Shown piece by piece: positions 46,084 to 54,889 of a stretch of 64,000 nt of DNA; the stretch's first letter is position 1; each line of letters opens with the position of its first letter. Location: positions 2,296,001-2,360,000 of the forward strand of contig NZ_AP021903.1 of NCBI RefSeq assembly GCF_018326005.1, in the 5' to 3' direction. Under the pieces are notes generated by a model. That model was not told the DNA's origin. It did no database searches and saw only the letters and a list, made by a program, of their open reading frames with translations. Source of the stretch: Pseudomonas sp. Seg1. GTDB lineage: Bacteria; Pseudomonadota; Gammaproteobacteria; Pseudomonadales; Pseudomonadaceae. A program made the translations under genes and the position numbers.

Positions 46084-46157
46084 TTTAGTCGCTTAACAGA
46101 GCTCAGGGCACGTTTTGTGCCCTGGGGCTAGTCGCTCCCATATAAAAGGATTACGAC

Positions 46158-46871
46158 ATGTCTAGATGTACAGCACCAGTACGTGGACATAACTCAGCTG
46201 CCGCTGCCGCTGCCTGTCCTGCATGCCGCTATCGCACCAGTTCCCGCAGTAGCTCTCGCTATGACGGTTATGGCTCGTCCTACTCCCCCTCGGTCGGCAA
46301 TGGAGGTAGCCATGCTAACAGTAGCGGTGGTGGTGGCGGGTCCAGCAGCAGTTCAAAGCCGCGCTGGTCGAGAGCAGGTTCATCCGTATCGTACTCACCG
46401 GCCCAGGTGCAGTCCCTCACTCCAATTCGCGAAACCGTTGAGACGCGAGCAGCGGAGCAACCTGACCTTCGTGACGTCTTCCTGTGCCACGCATGGGACG
46501 ATCGGCACGGACCTGCCAAAGAGCTGCACGAGTTGCTCGTGGCGGCTGGTGTCAAAGTTTGGTTTAGCGAGAGGGACCTAGGTCTCGGTGTTCCAATGAT
46601 GCGCACAATCGACAAGGGCCTAGCGAATTCGCGAATCGGGCTTGTGCTGGTCACTCCCGCGTTGCTGACGCGCCTTCCCAAAGAGAGTGTTGCTGACAAA
46701 GAGCTTTCGGCACTCCTGGCGGGTAACCAGCTCGTTCCCATTGTGCACAACACGACGTATGAAGCTCTCCGCAATGTAAGTCCCTTGCTCGCCTCCCGAA
46801 GCGGCTTGGACACTGCAGAAGATTCAATGGCGGTGGTTGCGGCAAAAATCGCCGAGCTGGTAGCGCTCTAG
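46158..46871 (+). CDS. TIR-domain protein with N-terminal Cys/His motif
   Basis: This 237-aa protein has three parts. Residues 4-23 hold CTAPVRGH...CPAC, four possible zinc ligands (C4, H11, C20, C23). Residues 27-85 are a Ser/Gly-rich flexible linker. Residues 105-225 form a TIR domain: DVFLCHAWDDRHGPAKELHE, VKVWFSERDLGLG, IGLVLVTPALL and DKELSALL, where E182 sits at the position of the catalytic glutamate of NAD-hydrolysing TIRs. Bacterial TIR proteins often deplete NAD or make signalling nucleotides on phage infection. An AAAGGA ribosome site precedes it. It lies between the WYL regulator and the SMC operon. Confidence 0.82.
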   Translation: MSRCTAPVRGHNSAAAAAACPACRYRTSSRSSSRYDGYGSSYSPSVGNGGSHANSSGGGGGSSSSSKPRWSRAGSSVSYSPAQVQSLTPIRETVETRAAEQPDLRDVFLCHAWDDRHGPAKELHELLVAAGVKVWFSERDLGLGVPMMRTIDKGLANSRIGLVLVTPALLTRLPKESVADKELSALLAGNQLVPIVHNTTYEALRNVSPLLASRSGLDTAEDSMAVVAAKIAELVAL

Positions 46872-47234
46872 CTCTTTTGCTCACACAGTTTCGGCATTCA
46901 GATGCGGATGCTCGTACCTTTTATCCTCTACGGTTTAACAGACCTGCCTTCGGCAGGGCTGTTAGCTCCGACTAAGAGACCGATTTGGGCCGATTGCTGC
47001 CTGTTGTCAACAGCTGAAGGCAGTCTGAGGATGCCGTCAACGGTCGAGTTGCAGCAGCAATTTTTAGGCAGTCACCCAACGGTATTGTTTGGATACTTTT
47101 ACCCGCGAAGGCGTTACACGAGACGGCTATCCATGGTGGAAAAGTAGTGCAGGCGATTCTCCATGGAGGGGGAGTGATTTCAATATGCCTTTATGGTGAT
47201 GGTCCGAATGGAATTTCTAAGGAGGAGTGGGTTG
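46872..47234 (+). other. Gap between the TIR gene and the SMC operon
   Basis: A hairpin (AACAGACCTGCC / GGCAGGGCTGTT, one mismatch, 46937-46962) lies about 65 bp after the TIR stop and may terminate that transcript. At about 47080-47180 a frame without a start reads protein-like sequence (REGVTRDGYPWWKSSAGDSP) to a stop, possibly a gene tail. No full gene is supported. Confidence 0.4.
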
Positions 47235-47348
47235 ATGGTAAAGGAATACGCTGAGTATGAAGTCCAACGGGCATTGCATCAGGTGTGTTCTGCGAATACC
47301 CCAAAGGATGCGTTGGAATGCTTTCAGAGAAATCGAGCTGCTCGGTGA
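47235..47348 (+). CDS. Very small ORF (37 aa) before mksG/jetD
   Basis: The frame begins at ATG 47235 after TAAGGAGG and reads MVKEYAEYEVQRALHQVCSA, then NTPKDALECFQRNRAAR. The strong ribosome site supports translation. It may be a leader or a truncated N-terminus of something longer. It is in the same frame as the JetD-like gene but separated by two stops. Confidence 0.4.
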   Translation: MVKEYAEYEVQRALHQVCSANTPKDALECFQRNRAAR

Positions 47349-47474
47349 CTGGCGCATCATGTATGCGGCAGCTCAATCGGGTGGGCCGTTTAGCTCGGTA
47401 GCCGCGACGAGCGGTATATGCTTCAGCCAAGAAACCTTATGGTTTCACTTGTTTCGCAGAGCGCAAGGGATGCA

Positions 47475-48290
47475 ATGTCGAGGATCTACACCTATCTGAA
47501 CTCAATCAGCTCTGGTCAGCCGATCAACTTTGAGGCTTTTGCTAAGGAGTTGAAGAAGCATGGCAAGGGTGCTGGCTATCTGTTCGATACGTTTTCAACG
47601 TCGAAAATTGGAAAGAGCAGCTATCAGGTGGCTGTCTTGCGTGAGGATCGCTTTGCGGAGCTGATTCGTGAACACGCTCCATCAGAAGTTACGGGTCGTA
47701 TTGGTGCTGCTTTCGACGGAAGTAGCCACGCAGCAGCAGTAAGCGGCTCGCTTTTGATAACACGAAGCATGGTCCATCCTCATCCAAGCGTAGTTCTTCT
47801 GAGCAAGCATGGATGGGAAGCACCTAACACTCTCCGGCCAGCGGCGTTGCTGGTGGAAAATCTCGAGAATTTCCTAGCTCTCAAACAGACCGTCGACATC
47901 CTGGCCGACTGTGGCGTAGCTGAGCAAAGTGAAAGTTTCGATGTCATTTTCAGCGCCGGTAATCAGATCACCAACAGACTGAATATGCCATTTCTCAGCC
48001 AATACCAGAGGCTGTACTGCCTTTTTGATGTCGACTTAGGTGGGCTGACAATGTATCGAACCCTTCTCAAAGGGCTGCCAGACGGGCACCGGGTCGTGTT
48101 TGTGTACCCTGATGATATCGCCCACCGGTTAAGCGCTTCCAAATACTCACTAAATCAGCAAACGAGACAAGATCTCCTTGAGTTCGTTGGTCTATCCAAG
48201 GAAACCAATGAGCTGATCGGACTTATGCGAGACAGCCATAGAGCGCTAGAGCAAGAAACCTATTTGATGTTGGCAACGACAAGGGACTGA
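47475..48290 (+). CDS. TOPRIM nuclease subunit of an SMC system (MksG/JetD-like, compact)
   Basis: This 271-aa protein is related to the Wadjet nuclease JetD. The TOPRIM signatures are LLVENLENFLAL (E128) and LYCLFDVDLGGLTMY (D185, D187), which in JetD bind metal and cut DNA stalled in the SMC loop. The C-terminus (LGLSKE-like FVGLSKETNELIGLM, ALEQETYLM) also fits. At 271 aa it is much shorter than the usual 380-400 aa, lacking most of the N-terminal arm. ATG 47475 has AAGGG upstream; the frame is open from 47418. It overlaps the ATPase gene (TGATG). Confidence 0.75.
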   Translation: MSRIYTYLNSISSGQPINFEAFAKELKKHGKGAGYLFDTFSTSKIGKSSYQVAVLREDRFAELIREHAPSEVTGRIGAAFDGSSHAAAVSGSLLITRSMVHPHPSVVLLSKHGWEAPNTLRPAALLVENLENFLALKQTVDILADCGVAEQSESFDVIFSAGNQITNRLNMPFLSQYQRLYCLFDVDLGGLTMYRTLLKGLPDGHRVVFVYPDDIAHRLSASKYSLNQQTRQDLLEFVGLSKETNELIGLMRDSHRALEQETYLMLATTRD

Positions 48291-51241
48291 TGATGTTGAG
48301 CGACTCCTACGCGTTTCAGGACGTATACAAATTCCACAGACTGATTTTTGTTAACAGTGCTGCCTATGCCTACACCGTAATCCGCGTGGACAAGCACACC
48401 GCTTTGTGTGGCCAGAACAACCTCGGAAAGACCTCGATGCTGAATGCATTGAAGCTTTTTTTGCTGCCACACGAGAACTTCAAGAGCTGCAATAAGAAAT
48501 TCGCCTTCAAGGGGCCGGCCGGGACGTACTACTCGACTGATGCTAGCTACAGCTACTACTTCCCGGAAAACCACTCCTTCATCATCCTCGAAGCGGAGAA
48601 CATGCACGGCCCGTTCTGCCTGGTCCTGCACCGCGGGAATCGACCATTCTCATACGGCCGTATGGCAGTACCTTGCATGTATGCCGATATCCAGCACATG
48701 TTTTGGGACCTTGAGTCGCCCATCAATGGAGGCATGGGGGCTCCGATAGAAGGCATCTCACTTTCTGGTGTGCTTTCGGATCTCCGAGCTCGGGGCGGGG
48801 AGGCAATGAACGACGGTGCTGTCATTCGCCAGCGGCTCTTCGGTCAACAGGCTCTTAATCGTGAGGAGGGCCGATTCTGCTTGCTGCCTCTTAGGAATGG
48901 CGGTACCGCACGCGAGATCGACGCGTGGAAGATGCTAATCCACCTGGCCTTCGACATTGGGGCGAAGGACAACCGCACTCTGCCGGATACTATCGCCACG
49001 ATCATCGAAGGGGATAAGGACCGGAAGAATGCAGAGCTGAGTGTCAGCCTGAGCGAGATCCTCGATGACTATGAGAACCTGAAAAAAGAAGGCGATCGCC
49101 TGGCGGACATAGAAAGCGCGCGGAGGTCTTGGGAGGGCTTTGATAGCCAGTTCCAACTGTTTGAGACGAAATCCGAACTGATCGTTCAGAGTATCGTCGA
49201 TGTTGAGCATGCCTTGGCTGAAAGGCAGTCCAGCATTCTTGATGATGTTAAGGCAGCATCCGAGAGATATCAGGCTCTTGATGTGGCTCACTCAGCTAAG
49301 AGACAGCACCACGGTCTGGTCAAGGCTGAGTATCTGAAGCTGGCTGGAGCACTGAGTCTCCGGCATAAGGATTTGGACGGTGTCCAAAAGCAGCTATTCA
49401 AGGTCAGCGAGATTCTTCGGCGTTACCCTGGCACAACAGAGCATGAGGTCCGCGAGCTCTTATCCGATCTCTCCGCAGAGTTGACCGCAGACATCGAGAC
49501 CCTGACAAACAAGGTTCAGAGCGCTGAGCAACTAGCCCAGGCGATCAGGAATAAGAACAGTCTTTCCCATCAGCGCGACCAACTCCGAAAAATTCTTGAT
49601 GAACATGTGGAAACTGTTCTCGAGCAGGTCGATCGTCACAGTGCGTCGGTGCTGAGTAGCTTGAACTCGACGCTGTTCACCAAGCTGACTCCTCGACTCA
49701 ACTCTGACCAGAAGCAAGCCATCAAAGAGTTTGGCTGCCTATTCCAGGAGCGAGGTTCTTTCATCAGCTTCCTGAGCCAGGAGACCTCATTTGGTTTCAT
49801 GTCTTTCGACCCGACCAGAGCAAGGAAGCAGCACGAGCAAGACCTGATCAAACTGGATGACGATATCAAGGACTGTGATGACCTCATTCAGCGTCTAAAC
49901 GATGACAGCAAGTTGACTGCTGAGCAGGCCAAGGATAAAGCCAAGAAGCTGACCCGCGAGCGGATTGAAACTGATGAAGAGGTTCAACTACTCAGTCGGC
50001 ATGGCTACATGCGCGAGCAGCAGAAAGCATTGGAACTTGAGGTGGGGGAACAGACGGTAGAGTTGGCCAAGCTACATGAGAGTGTGGCGGATGCCGCCGG
50101 CGAGCTGGAGGACCTAGCGGTACAGGTTGAGCACGCAAAAGAAGTGCTCGGCAGGGTCAGGAAGGAAAACGAAGATCTGCGCAATTACCTTGAGCAGATC
50201 CGGAACGTAGCTGAGATCACTTTAGGATTCCTTTCGATCCGCGAAATGAAGCTGAAAGCTCGCGATACTTTCTTTCACCCTAGCCAGATCAAGGAGATTT
50301 CCCAGTTCGCTTCTGAGGTAGCCAAGAGCAGAGAAGCTCTGCAAGTGGCCTTGGATGAACTGCTGAAACGTAACTTGCTGGGCGAAGAGGGCAGAGACTT
50401 TGGCTACCATGCTTTCCATGACTTGAGTCGGATGCGTAGCTGTCGGAGAGCTTTCGCGGCGATGTTTGGCACCTTGGAAGGCGAGCAGCAGACCTACCAG
50501 GCCAAGGTCACCGCACATAACTCGAATACCTCTATTCAAATCGACGAAATCAAACACGCCAGAAGGATGATCAAGGAGTTCGAGAAAGAGGTAGATGACC
50601 AGCTCTCGGAGTTCAGTGTGTCTGACCTCGAGGCGATCGAGATTTACTGCGTATTGAATCCCCATTTCGAAGAGCTGTTGGTCGATATTGATTCCATAAA
50701 CCTCATGACAACCGGGCTCCACGAGAAGCGCTTGTATGAACGGTTACGAGCTTTCTGTACCGAGTTCTTTGTTCACGGTGGCCGTCGGGGGACCACCCTG
50801 GATATGAGCCTACTGATTGATCGGGTTGGATATCGGTACCGCAAGCGTGGGCATGACAAGTACACCGAAGAGGATCAATCCAACGGTACTACGGCAATGA
50901 TTAACTGCCGCCTGCTATCGATTCTTCTGCGTAGGCTGCTGGTTGCGAATACACAGATCTGTTTGCCATTGGTAATGGATGAGCTGTCGAATCTGAGCCA
51001 CTTGAATCTGAAGGCTGCGCGTGGCATCGCTGAGTCAGAAGGGTTCGTGCTGTTCGGGGCAACGCCGGAGCCGACGTCTACTATCGCGAAAGTAATCGAA
51101 AACTACATCGACCTTTCGCATTTTCTCGCCACCGACAGGGCATACAGCCACTTACGTCGAGTGATCTACACAGGTGAAAGCGAGTCGCTGAGAACAAAGA
51201 AAGATCCCGCCGATGCTGTTGCGGAGATCACTGCCGGATGA
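48290..51241 (+). CDS. SMC-like ATPase (MksB/JetC type)
   Basis: This 983-aa MukB/MksB-family ATPase has Walker A GQNNLGKTSM at residues 41-50. A long coiled coil with a central hinge spans roughly 230-800. A signature-like SNGTTAMINCRLLSILLRR and Walker B LPLVMDELSNL (D897, E898) complete a split ATPase head. In Wadjet/MksBEFG complexes it extrudes DNA loops and, with the TOPRIM subunit, cleaves small circular plasmids. It is the second of four overlapping genes. The length is close to pseudomonad MksB. Confidence 0.83.
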   Translation: MMLSDSYAFQDVYKFHRLIFVNSAAYAYTVIRVDKHTALCGQNNLGKTSMLNALKLFLLPHENFKSCNKKFAFKGPAGTYYSTDASYSYYFPENHSFIILEAENMHGPFCLVLHRGNRPFSYGRMAVPCMYADIQHMFWDLESPINGGMGAPIEGISLSGVLSDLRARGGEAMNDGAVIRQRLFGQQALNREEGRFCLLPLRNGGTAREIDAWKMLIHLAFDIGAKDNRTLPDTIATIIEGDKDRKNAELSVSLSEILDDYENLKKEGDRLADIESARRSWEGFDSQFQLFETKSELIVQSIVDVEHALAERQSSILDDVKAASERYQALDVAHSAKRQHHGLVKAEYLKLAGALSLRHKDLDGVQKQLFKVSEILRRYPGTTEHEVRELLSDLSAELTADIETLTNKVQSAEQLAQAIRNKNSLSHQRDQLRKILDEHVETVLEQVDRHSASVLSSLNSTLFTKLTPRLNSDQKQAIKEFGCLFQERGSFISFLSQETSFGFMSFDPTRARKQHEQDLIKLDDDIKDCDDLIQRLNDDSKLTAEQAKDKAKKLTRERIETDEEVQLLSRHGYMREQQKALELEVGEQTVELAKLHESVADAAGELEDLAVQVEHAKEVLGRVRKENEDLRNYLEQIRNVAEITLGFLSIREMKLKARDTFFHPSQIKEISQFASEVAKSREALQVALDELLKRNLLGEEGRDFGYHAFHDLSRMRSCRRAFAAMFGTLEGEQQTYQAKVTAHNSNTSIQIDEIKHARRMIKEFEKEVDDQLSEFSVSDLEAIEIYCVLNPHFEELLVDIDSINLMTTGLHEKRLYERLRAFCTEFFVHGGRRGTTLDMSLLIDRVGYRYRKRGHDKYTEEDQSNGTTAMINCRLLSILLRRLLVANTQICLPLVMDELSNLSHLNLKAARGIAESEGFVLFGATPEPTSTIAKVIENYIDLSHFLATDRAYSHLRRVIYTGESESLRTKKDPADAVAEITAG

Positions 51242-52644
51242 TCGTTGCAGCAGACAAAACGGTCATGCTCATGATCGAGCATAAGCACATTTTTCTTGAT
51301 CTTATCGACATCATGGATGAAGGCTCGGCTGGCGAAGAAGTGTCAACTCGCCTGTACGAGTCCAAAGTGATGAAGCTGCTTGATTCGCTGGGAGACAGTA
51401 AGTCCGATCGGCAAAAAATTGAAGCGGCCTTCGACGTGCGTAACCTCGTCCGAGCAAGCCTGATATTGCACCATGACACCAAGCGAGGAGTCATTGCCTT
51501 CGCCCCGTTTTTGATCGAGTTATTTCGCCACTTTGATAGATCGCGTCTTCGGCAGCTGAGTAGCGCCGATCTTGAGGCGCTGTGCGACAGCTTCAATGAT
51601 AGTCTTGAAAAGCTTCGCGATTTGACAGTGATTGAGCAGGGGAACGACACGTTCGAGGATGAGCTTAAGCTCCTCCGGGAACGCATCCGCTACGCTCAAG
51701 GGAAGATCAAGGAGAACGTGGACAGTCTTCAGGGGCAGACTCTTCGCCTGGCGGAGATCGTCGAAGTGATGAGCCTTGAGAACCTCGACGAGGTGAAGCA
51801 GGCTCGCGGTGCTTTGCAGGCGATCACCCGAATCTACGGTAGGCATGTTCTCCCCACATTGCAGTTCCTCAACGAGAGGGAACCTCTGAAGAAAGGCCTG
51901 CCGGCACTCACTGCCTTGCTGCGGATATCCGAGATGTTCCGCGATGCCAAGTTGCCAAAATTGGGTCAGCAGATTCTCTACGCAGTGGCATCCATTCGCT
52001 CCTATCGCTACGACGTGGAAGTCATCAGCAAGTCTCTGCAGCGCTACGTGCATCAGAATGAACGTCAGCGTCGTGAGTACGACCAGGTTGAGAGCGTTTT
52101 CAACGATCTACTAGTTGCCTGTCGGGAGCTCCATGACGGGAAACTAAGGGGCAACCTCATACCTAAAGATCATGAGGTACTGGAGCGTTTCTCTACCTTC
52201 AAAGGCATGAAGAGGCAGAGAGCCGATAGCAAGATTGAATGGCACAACGTAGATCATTGGCTTCACCTTCAGGAGCATCTGCGGAGTAGCCTGGATTCAC
52301 TCAAAAATACCCGAGTAACAACAACGTCTGTTGAGCCGGTTGGAGAGGACGTGCTCAAAGCCAGGCGTGCTTCAGACGTGCGCCGAAAACTAATTGGAAG
52401 GCTGATAGATGAGTGGCCTGTTCAGGTCGGGCCTGACGCCCATGCGTCGCTTCACGCACATCTGGCCCAGCAGATCAGCGACTACGAAATTGCTGACCTA
52501 GTGGAAGGCGTGTCTTGGCTAAAGCACCGAGAGGACATTGTGCTAACTCCTCGATTCCAGTTAGGGGTGATTGAGGACGACAGGCAGAAGTTGACCTATT
52601 ACAAATTGAGGATCGAGGAGCAGGGCAGTGAGACAACAGCTTAG
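51238..52644 (+). CDS. Kleisin-like subunit (MksF/JetA type)
   Basis: This 468-aa protein is mostly helical, with acidic linkers and coiled-coil segments. It fits the MukF/MksF kleisin that bridges the ATPase heads. It begins MIVAADKTVMLMIEHKHIFL and has LRERIRYAQGKIKENVDSLQ in the middle helical bundle and a winged-helix-like C-terminus (EDIVLTPRFQLGVIEDDRQK). The start overlaps the ATPase stop (ATGA) and the end overlaps the next gene by 17 nt. The assignment leans on size, position and fold pattern more than on sharp motifs. Confidence 0.72.
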   Translation: MIVAADKTVMLMIEHKHIFLDLIDIMDEGSAGEEVSTRLYESKVMKLLDSLGDSKSDRQKIEAAFDVRNLVRASLILHHDTKRGVIAFAPFLIELFRHFDRSRLRQLSSADLEALCDSFNDSLEKLRDLTVIEQGNDTFEDELKLLRERIRYAQGKIKENVDSLQGQTLRLAEIVEVMSLENLDEVKQARGALQAITRIYGRHVLPTLQFLNEREPLKKGLPALTALLRISEMFRDAKLPKLGQQILYAVASIRSYRYDVEVISKSLQRYVHQNERQRREYDQVESVFNDLLVACRELHDGKLRGNLIPKDHEVLERFSTFKGMKRQRADSKIEWHNVDHWLHLQEHLRSSLDSLKNTRVTTTSVEPVGEDVLKARRASDVRRKLIGRLIDEWPVQVGPDAHASLHAHLAQQISDYEIADLVEGVSWLKHREDIVLTPRFQLGVIEDDRQKLTYYKLRIEEQGSETTA

Positions 52645-53191
52645 CCAAGCCATCTACAAAGAGTTGATGTCGGGGAAGGTGATCAACAAAGACACCTACG
52701 AGAATGGTGAAATAAAACCCAACCCGCTCTTCGAAGAGATGCTCAATAACTACGATCAGAGCTACAAGCCCTTGTACTTGAACATCGGGTTTGAGTTGGT
52801 GATGCGGAATGGCTTTATCTACATCCGTTCAGTCGAGCGCGATGAGGAGTACAGCGAGGTGGTCAGGAAAATACAGGTTCTACTGCTGATCCTTGCTCGC
52901 GGACTGCATGAACAGGGGTACCAGCTTGATATTCTGCGCGACGGGGAAGCTGGTGTGTCTGATGGGATCATGGAGGAGATCGGGAAGGGAGAAGACAAAC
53001 AAGATGTCATGTCTGCCAGCAACATGAAAGGGGAGGCTCTTGCATCTGCAGTTAGGAAAAATCTCGAGCAGCGTGGGATCGCCTACAGGAATGCAAAAGG
53101 CAATCTGGTACTGACTCATGCTGGATTAGCGTTCTTTGACGACGTATTTAAGTACAGTAATGCTGAACCAGGTGCAGTTATGGTGGCTTGA
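52628..53191 (+). CDS. MksE/JetB-like subunit
   Basis: This 187-aa protein starts at GTG 52628 inside the kleisin gene. It has two winged-helix-like halves: LSQAIYKELMSGKVINKDTY leads to RVERDEEY-like SVERDEEYSEVVRKIQVLLL, and ALASAVRKNLEQRGIAYRNA precedes GNLVLTHAGLAFFDDVF. This is the MukE/MksE pattern. These proteins bind the kleisin as dimers and regulate the SMC heads. It ends the four-gene operon. The gene order G-B-F-E (D-C-A-B in Jet terms) differs from the A-B-C-D order usual for type I Wadjet. Confidence 0.75.
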   Translation: MRQQLSQAIYKELMSGKVINKDTYENGEIKPNPLFEEMLNNYDQSYKPLYLNIGFELVMRNGFIYIRSVERDEEYSEVVRKIQVLLLILARGLHEQGYQLDILRDGEAGVSDGIMEEIGKGEDKQDVMSASNMKGEALASAVRKNLEQRGIAYRNAKGNLVLTHAGLAFFDDVFKYSNAEPGAVMVA

Positions 53192-53680
53192 GTTTCCGGC
53201 TTTATCAATTGGTAGATGGTTTCTTTACCCTCCATCACATCCTCGACATAGATTGTTGGCGCCTACGCCGAATTGCCCCAGTTGCTGAGATTTCACTGAC
53301 CCAGTCTGACTCCTCGCGAATCCTTGTCTGTGCTGGATTTTTGAAGGTTTGGAGATGGGGCAGTCTTGCCTCGGCACGTGGGTCAATTCAGCGTCGGCGT
53401 GAACAATCAGAGCGTGAATCCAGCCGCTTGATCGTACGTAAATGCCGGATGTAGCTGACAAGGACAGTTCGCGCGTCCGTCTGCCGGTTTCGCAGGTAAC
53501 GCCCGTAACTTTCAGTTTTCGACGTATTGAGCGCGTTTCACACAGCCTGGACTCATTGCGGAGGTTATGAGTTCCAAGCTCATCTGCGCATCGATGGCAA
53601 TTGGCCCTATCATGCATTCATTGCGTGACTGCCCGATTGAATGTGGCTAAGTGGTTTGGATAGGACAAGGAGAGCGGAAG
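53192..53680 (+). other. Gap between the SMC operon and the DUF6361 operon
   Basis: About 490 bp with no coding frame that I can support on either strand and no strong terminator. It presumably holds the promoter of the next operon. The separation suggests that the two defence-type operons are transcribed independently. Confidence 0.45.
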
Positions 53681-54889
53681 GTGTCAGGCAAGAGTCAATT
53701 GGGATGGGTGGACTTTTCGAGCGAAGACCGGGACCGCGTCAAACACGCTCTCAAGCAGCTGTCGGAGCCGGGGACGCTGGATGAGCTGGGCATAGGAGGG
53801 TTGCGCGATGGGTTTGCGGATCTGATGTTTCCAGGTTTTTCCACGCTGCAGACTCGAGCCAAGTATTTCGTCACTGTGCCGCGGATCATCCGCGATTATC
53901 TGCACTTGAGCCCGTCGCAGCAGCGTAAGCAGCCGGCTGCGGATTACTTGGAGGAACAGGAAGCACGGTTGTCAGAGGTGCTCAGAGAAAAGCATCAGGA
54001 CGGAACCCAGACCGGCATTTCTGGATCTTCTTTGAGCAAAGGTGAGCGTGTCACTCGACAGCCTTCGTCGATCTATTGGGTAGGCCTGAGGACCTGGAAG
54101 CTTGTCGATACTGGGGGCTCGCTCCGGCAATTTCTGCAGGCAATCGGATCGTCAGAAGCGTTTCATGGAAGCATCTATGGCGATGAAGGGGACGACAGTG
54201 ATGCACACAACGTTGTCCGCAGTGTGTACCTAGATCGCTTTGTGCCTGATTGGCTGGACAAGGTCAAAATCACGCTGACGGCTTCCGAGGCACGTTTTTT
54301 AAGTGAAAAGTTCAAAGCCGGCCCCGAACTGAGCCTGCCTTGCCTACTGGAAATACAGGGGCTGCGCGAGCAGGCCCTCACCAAGACTGAGTTCCCAGCG
54401 CTGGCGGCTTGGGCCGCCGATCAGCCGTCGCTGCCTGGCCGGACCCGCGAATACGTGGCGATGGCGCAAGCGTTCAGTGAGCTGATCTACGGTGCTCACT
54501 TGCGATTCAACATAATCCTTGTCCGTAACGACTATCGCGAACATGACGCTCTGCTGGAGGACTTTGCCGAGCTTTGGGATGCATGGCGCACGCAGACTCA
54601 CGCGACGCCCGCCGACATCTTCCGCTGGCTTGAACAGACTCAAGTTACGCTGGCCAGTCACACGACTCTGTTTCTAACCCGATGGGCTGAAGGTTTAATC
54701 CAGGGGGCATCGGATGTCGAACTGGATAAGCTGGTGGAACATCAGGCGCGGGCAAACAAGAAGGAGCGGAGTGTGCTGAATAAACAGCTGCCCGAAGGGT
54801 TCGCTTGGCTAGGGATGGCGCGGCTGGATTATCGCTGGAGGCAGGTTCGAACCGTGCTGAAAGATATTCAGGAGGGCGTGGCATGCTGA
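53681..54889 (+). CDS. DUF6361-family protein
   Basis: This 402-aa protein begins VSGKSQLGWVDFSSEDRDRV and continues GTLDELGIGGLRDGFADLMF and LQTRAKYFVTVPRIIRDYL. I recognise this as the conserved N-terminal block of DUF6361, a family without known function. GTG 53681 is chosen for AAGGAGAG eight bases upstream. There is no membrane segment. It is the first of three tightly coupled genes: its stop overlaps the start of the PLD-like gene by 7 nt. Constant coupling with a PLD-like protein and a helicase suggests a substrate-recognition role, which is inference. Confidence 0.75.
   Translation: MSGKSQLGWVDFSSEDRDRVKHALKQLSEPGTLDELGIGGLRDGFADLMFPGFSTLQTRAKYFVTVPRIIRDYLHLSPSQQRKQPAADYLEEQEARLSEVLREKHQDGTQTGISGSSLSKGERVTRQPSSIYWVGLRTWKLVDTGGSLRQFLQAIGSSEAFHGSIYGDEGDDSDAHNVVRSVYLDRFVPDWLDKVKITLTASEARFLSEKFKAGPELSLPCLLEIQGLREQALTKTEFPALAAWAADQPSLPGRTREYVAMAQAFSELIYGAHLRFNIILVRNDYREHDALLEDFAELWDAWRTQTHATPADIFRWLEQTQVTLASHTTLFLTRWAEGLIQGASDVELDKLVEHQARANKKERSVLNKQLPEGFAWLGMARLDYRWRQVRTVLKDIQEGVAC

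Noticed and set aside
44651..53191. BREX, CBASS or Thoeris locus suggested by the WYL regulator and TIR gene
   Set aside because: No BrxC/PglX/PglZ, no cyclic-nucleotide synthase and no ThsA-like partner lies nearby; only the regulator type and the TIR domain are shared.
53188..53617. Open frames of 88 and 130 aa in the gap before the DUF6361 operon
   Set aside because: Composition is not protein-like, there are no ribosome sites, and the plus frame overlaps the MksE-like stop.
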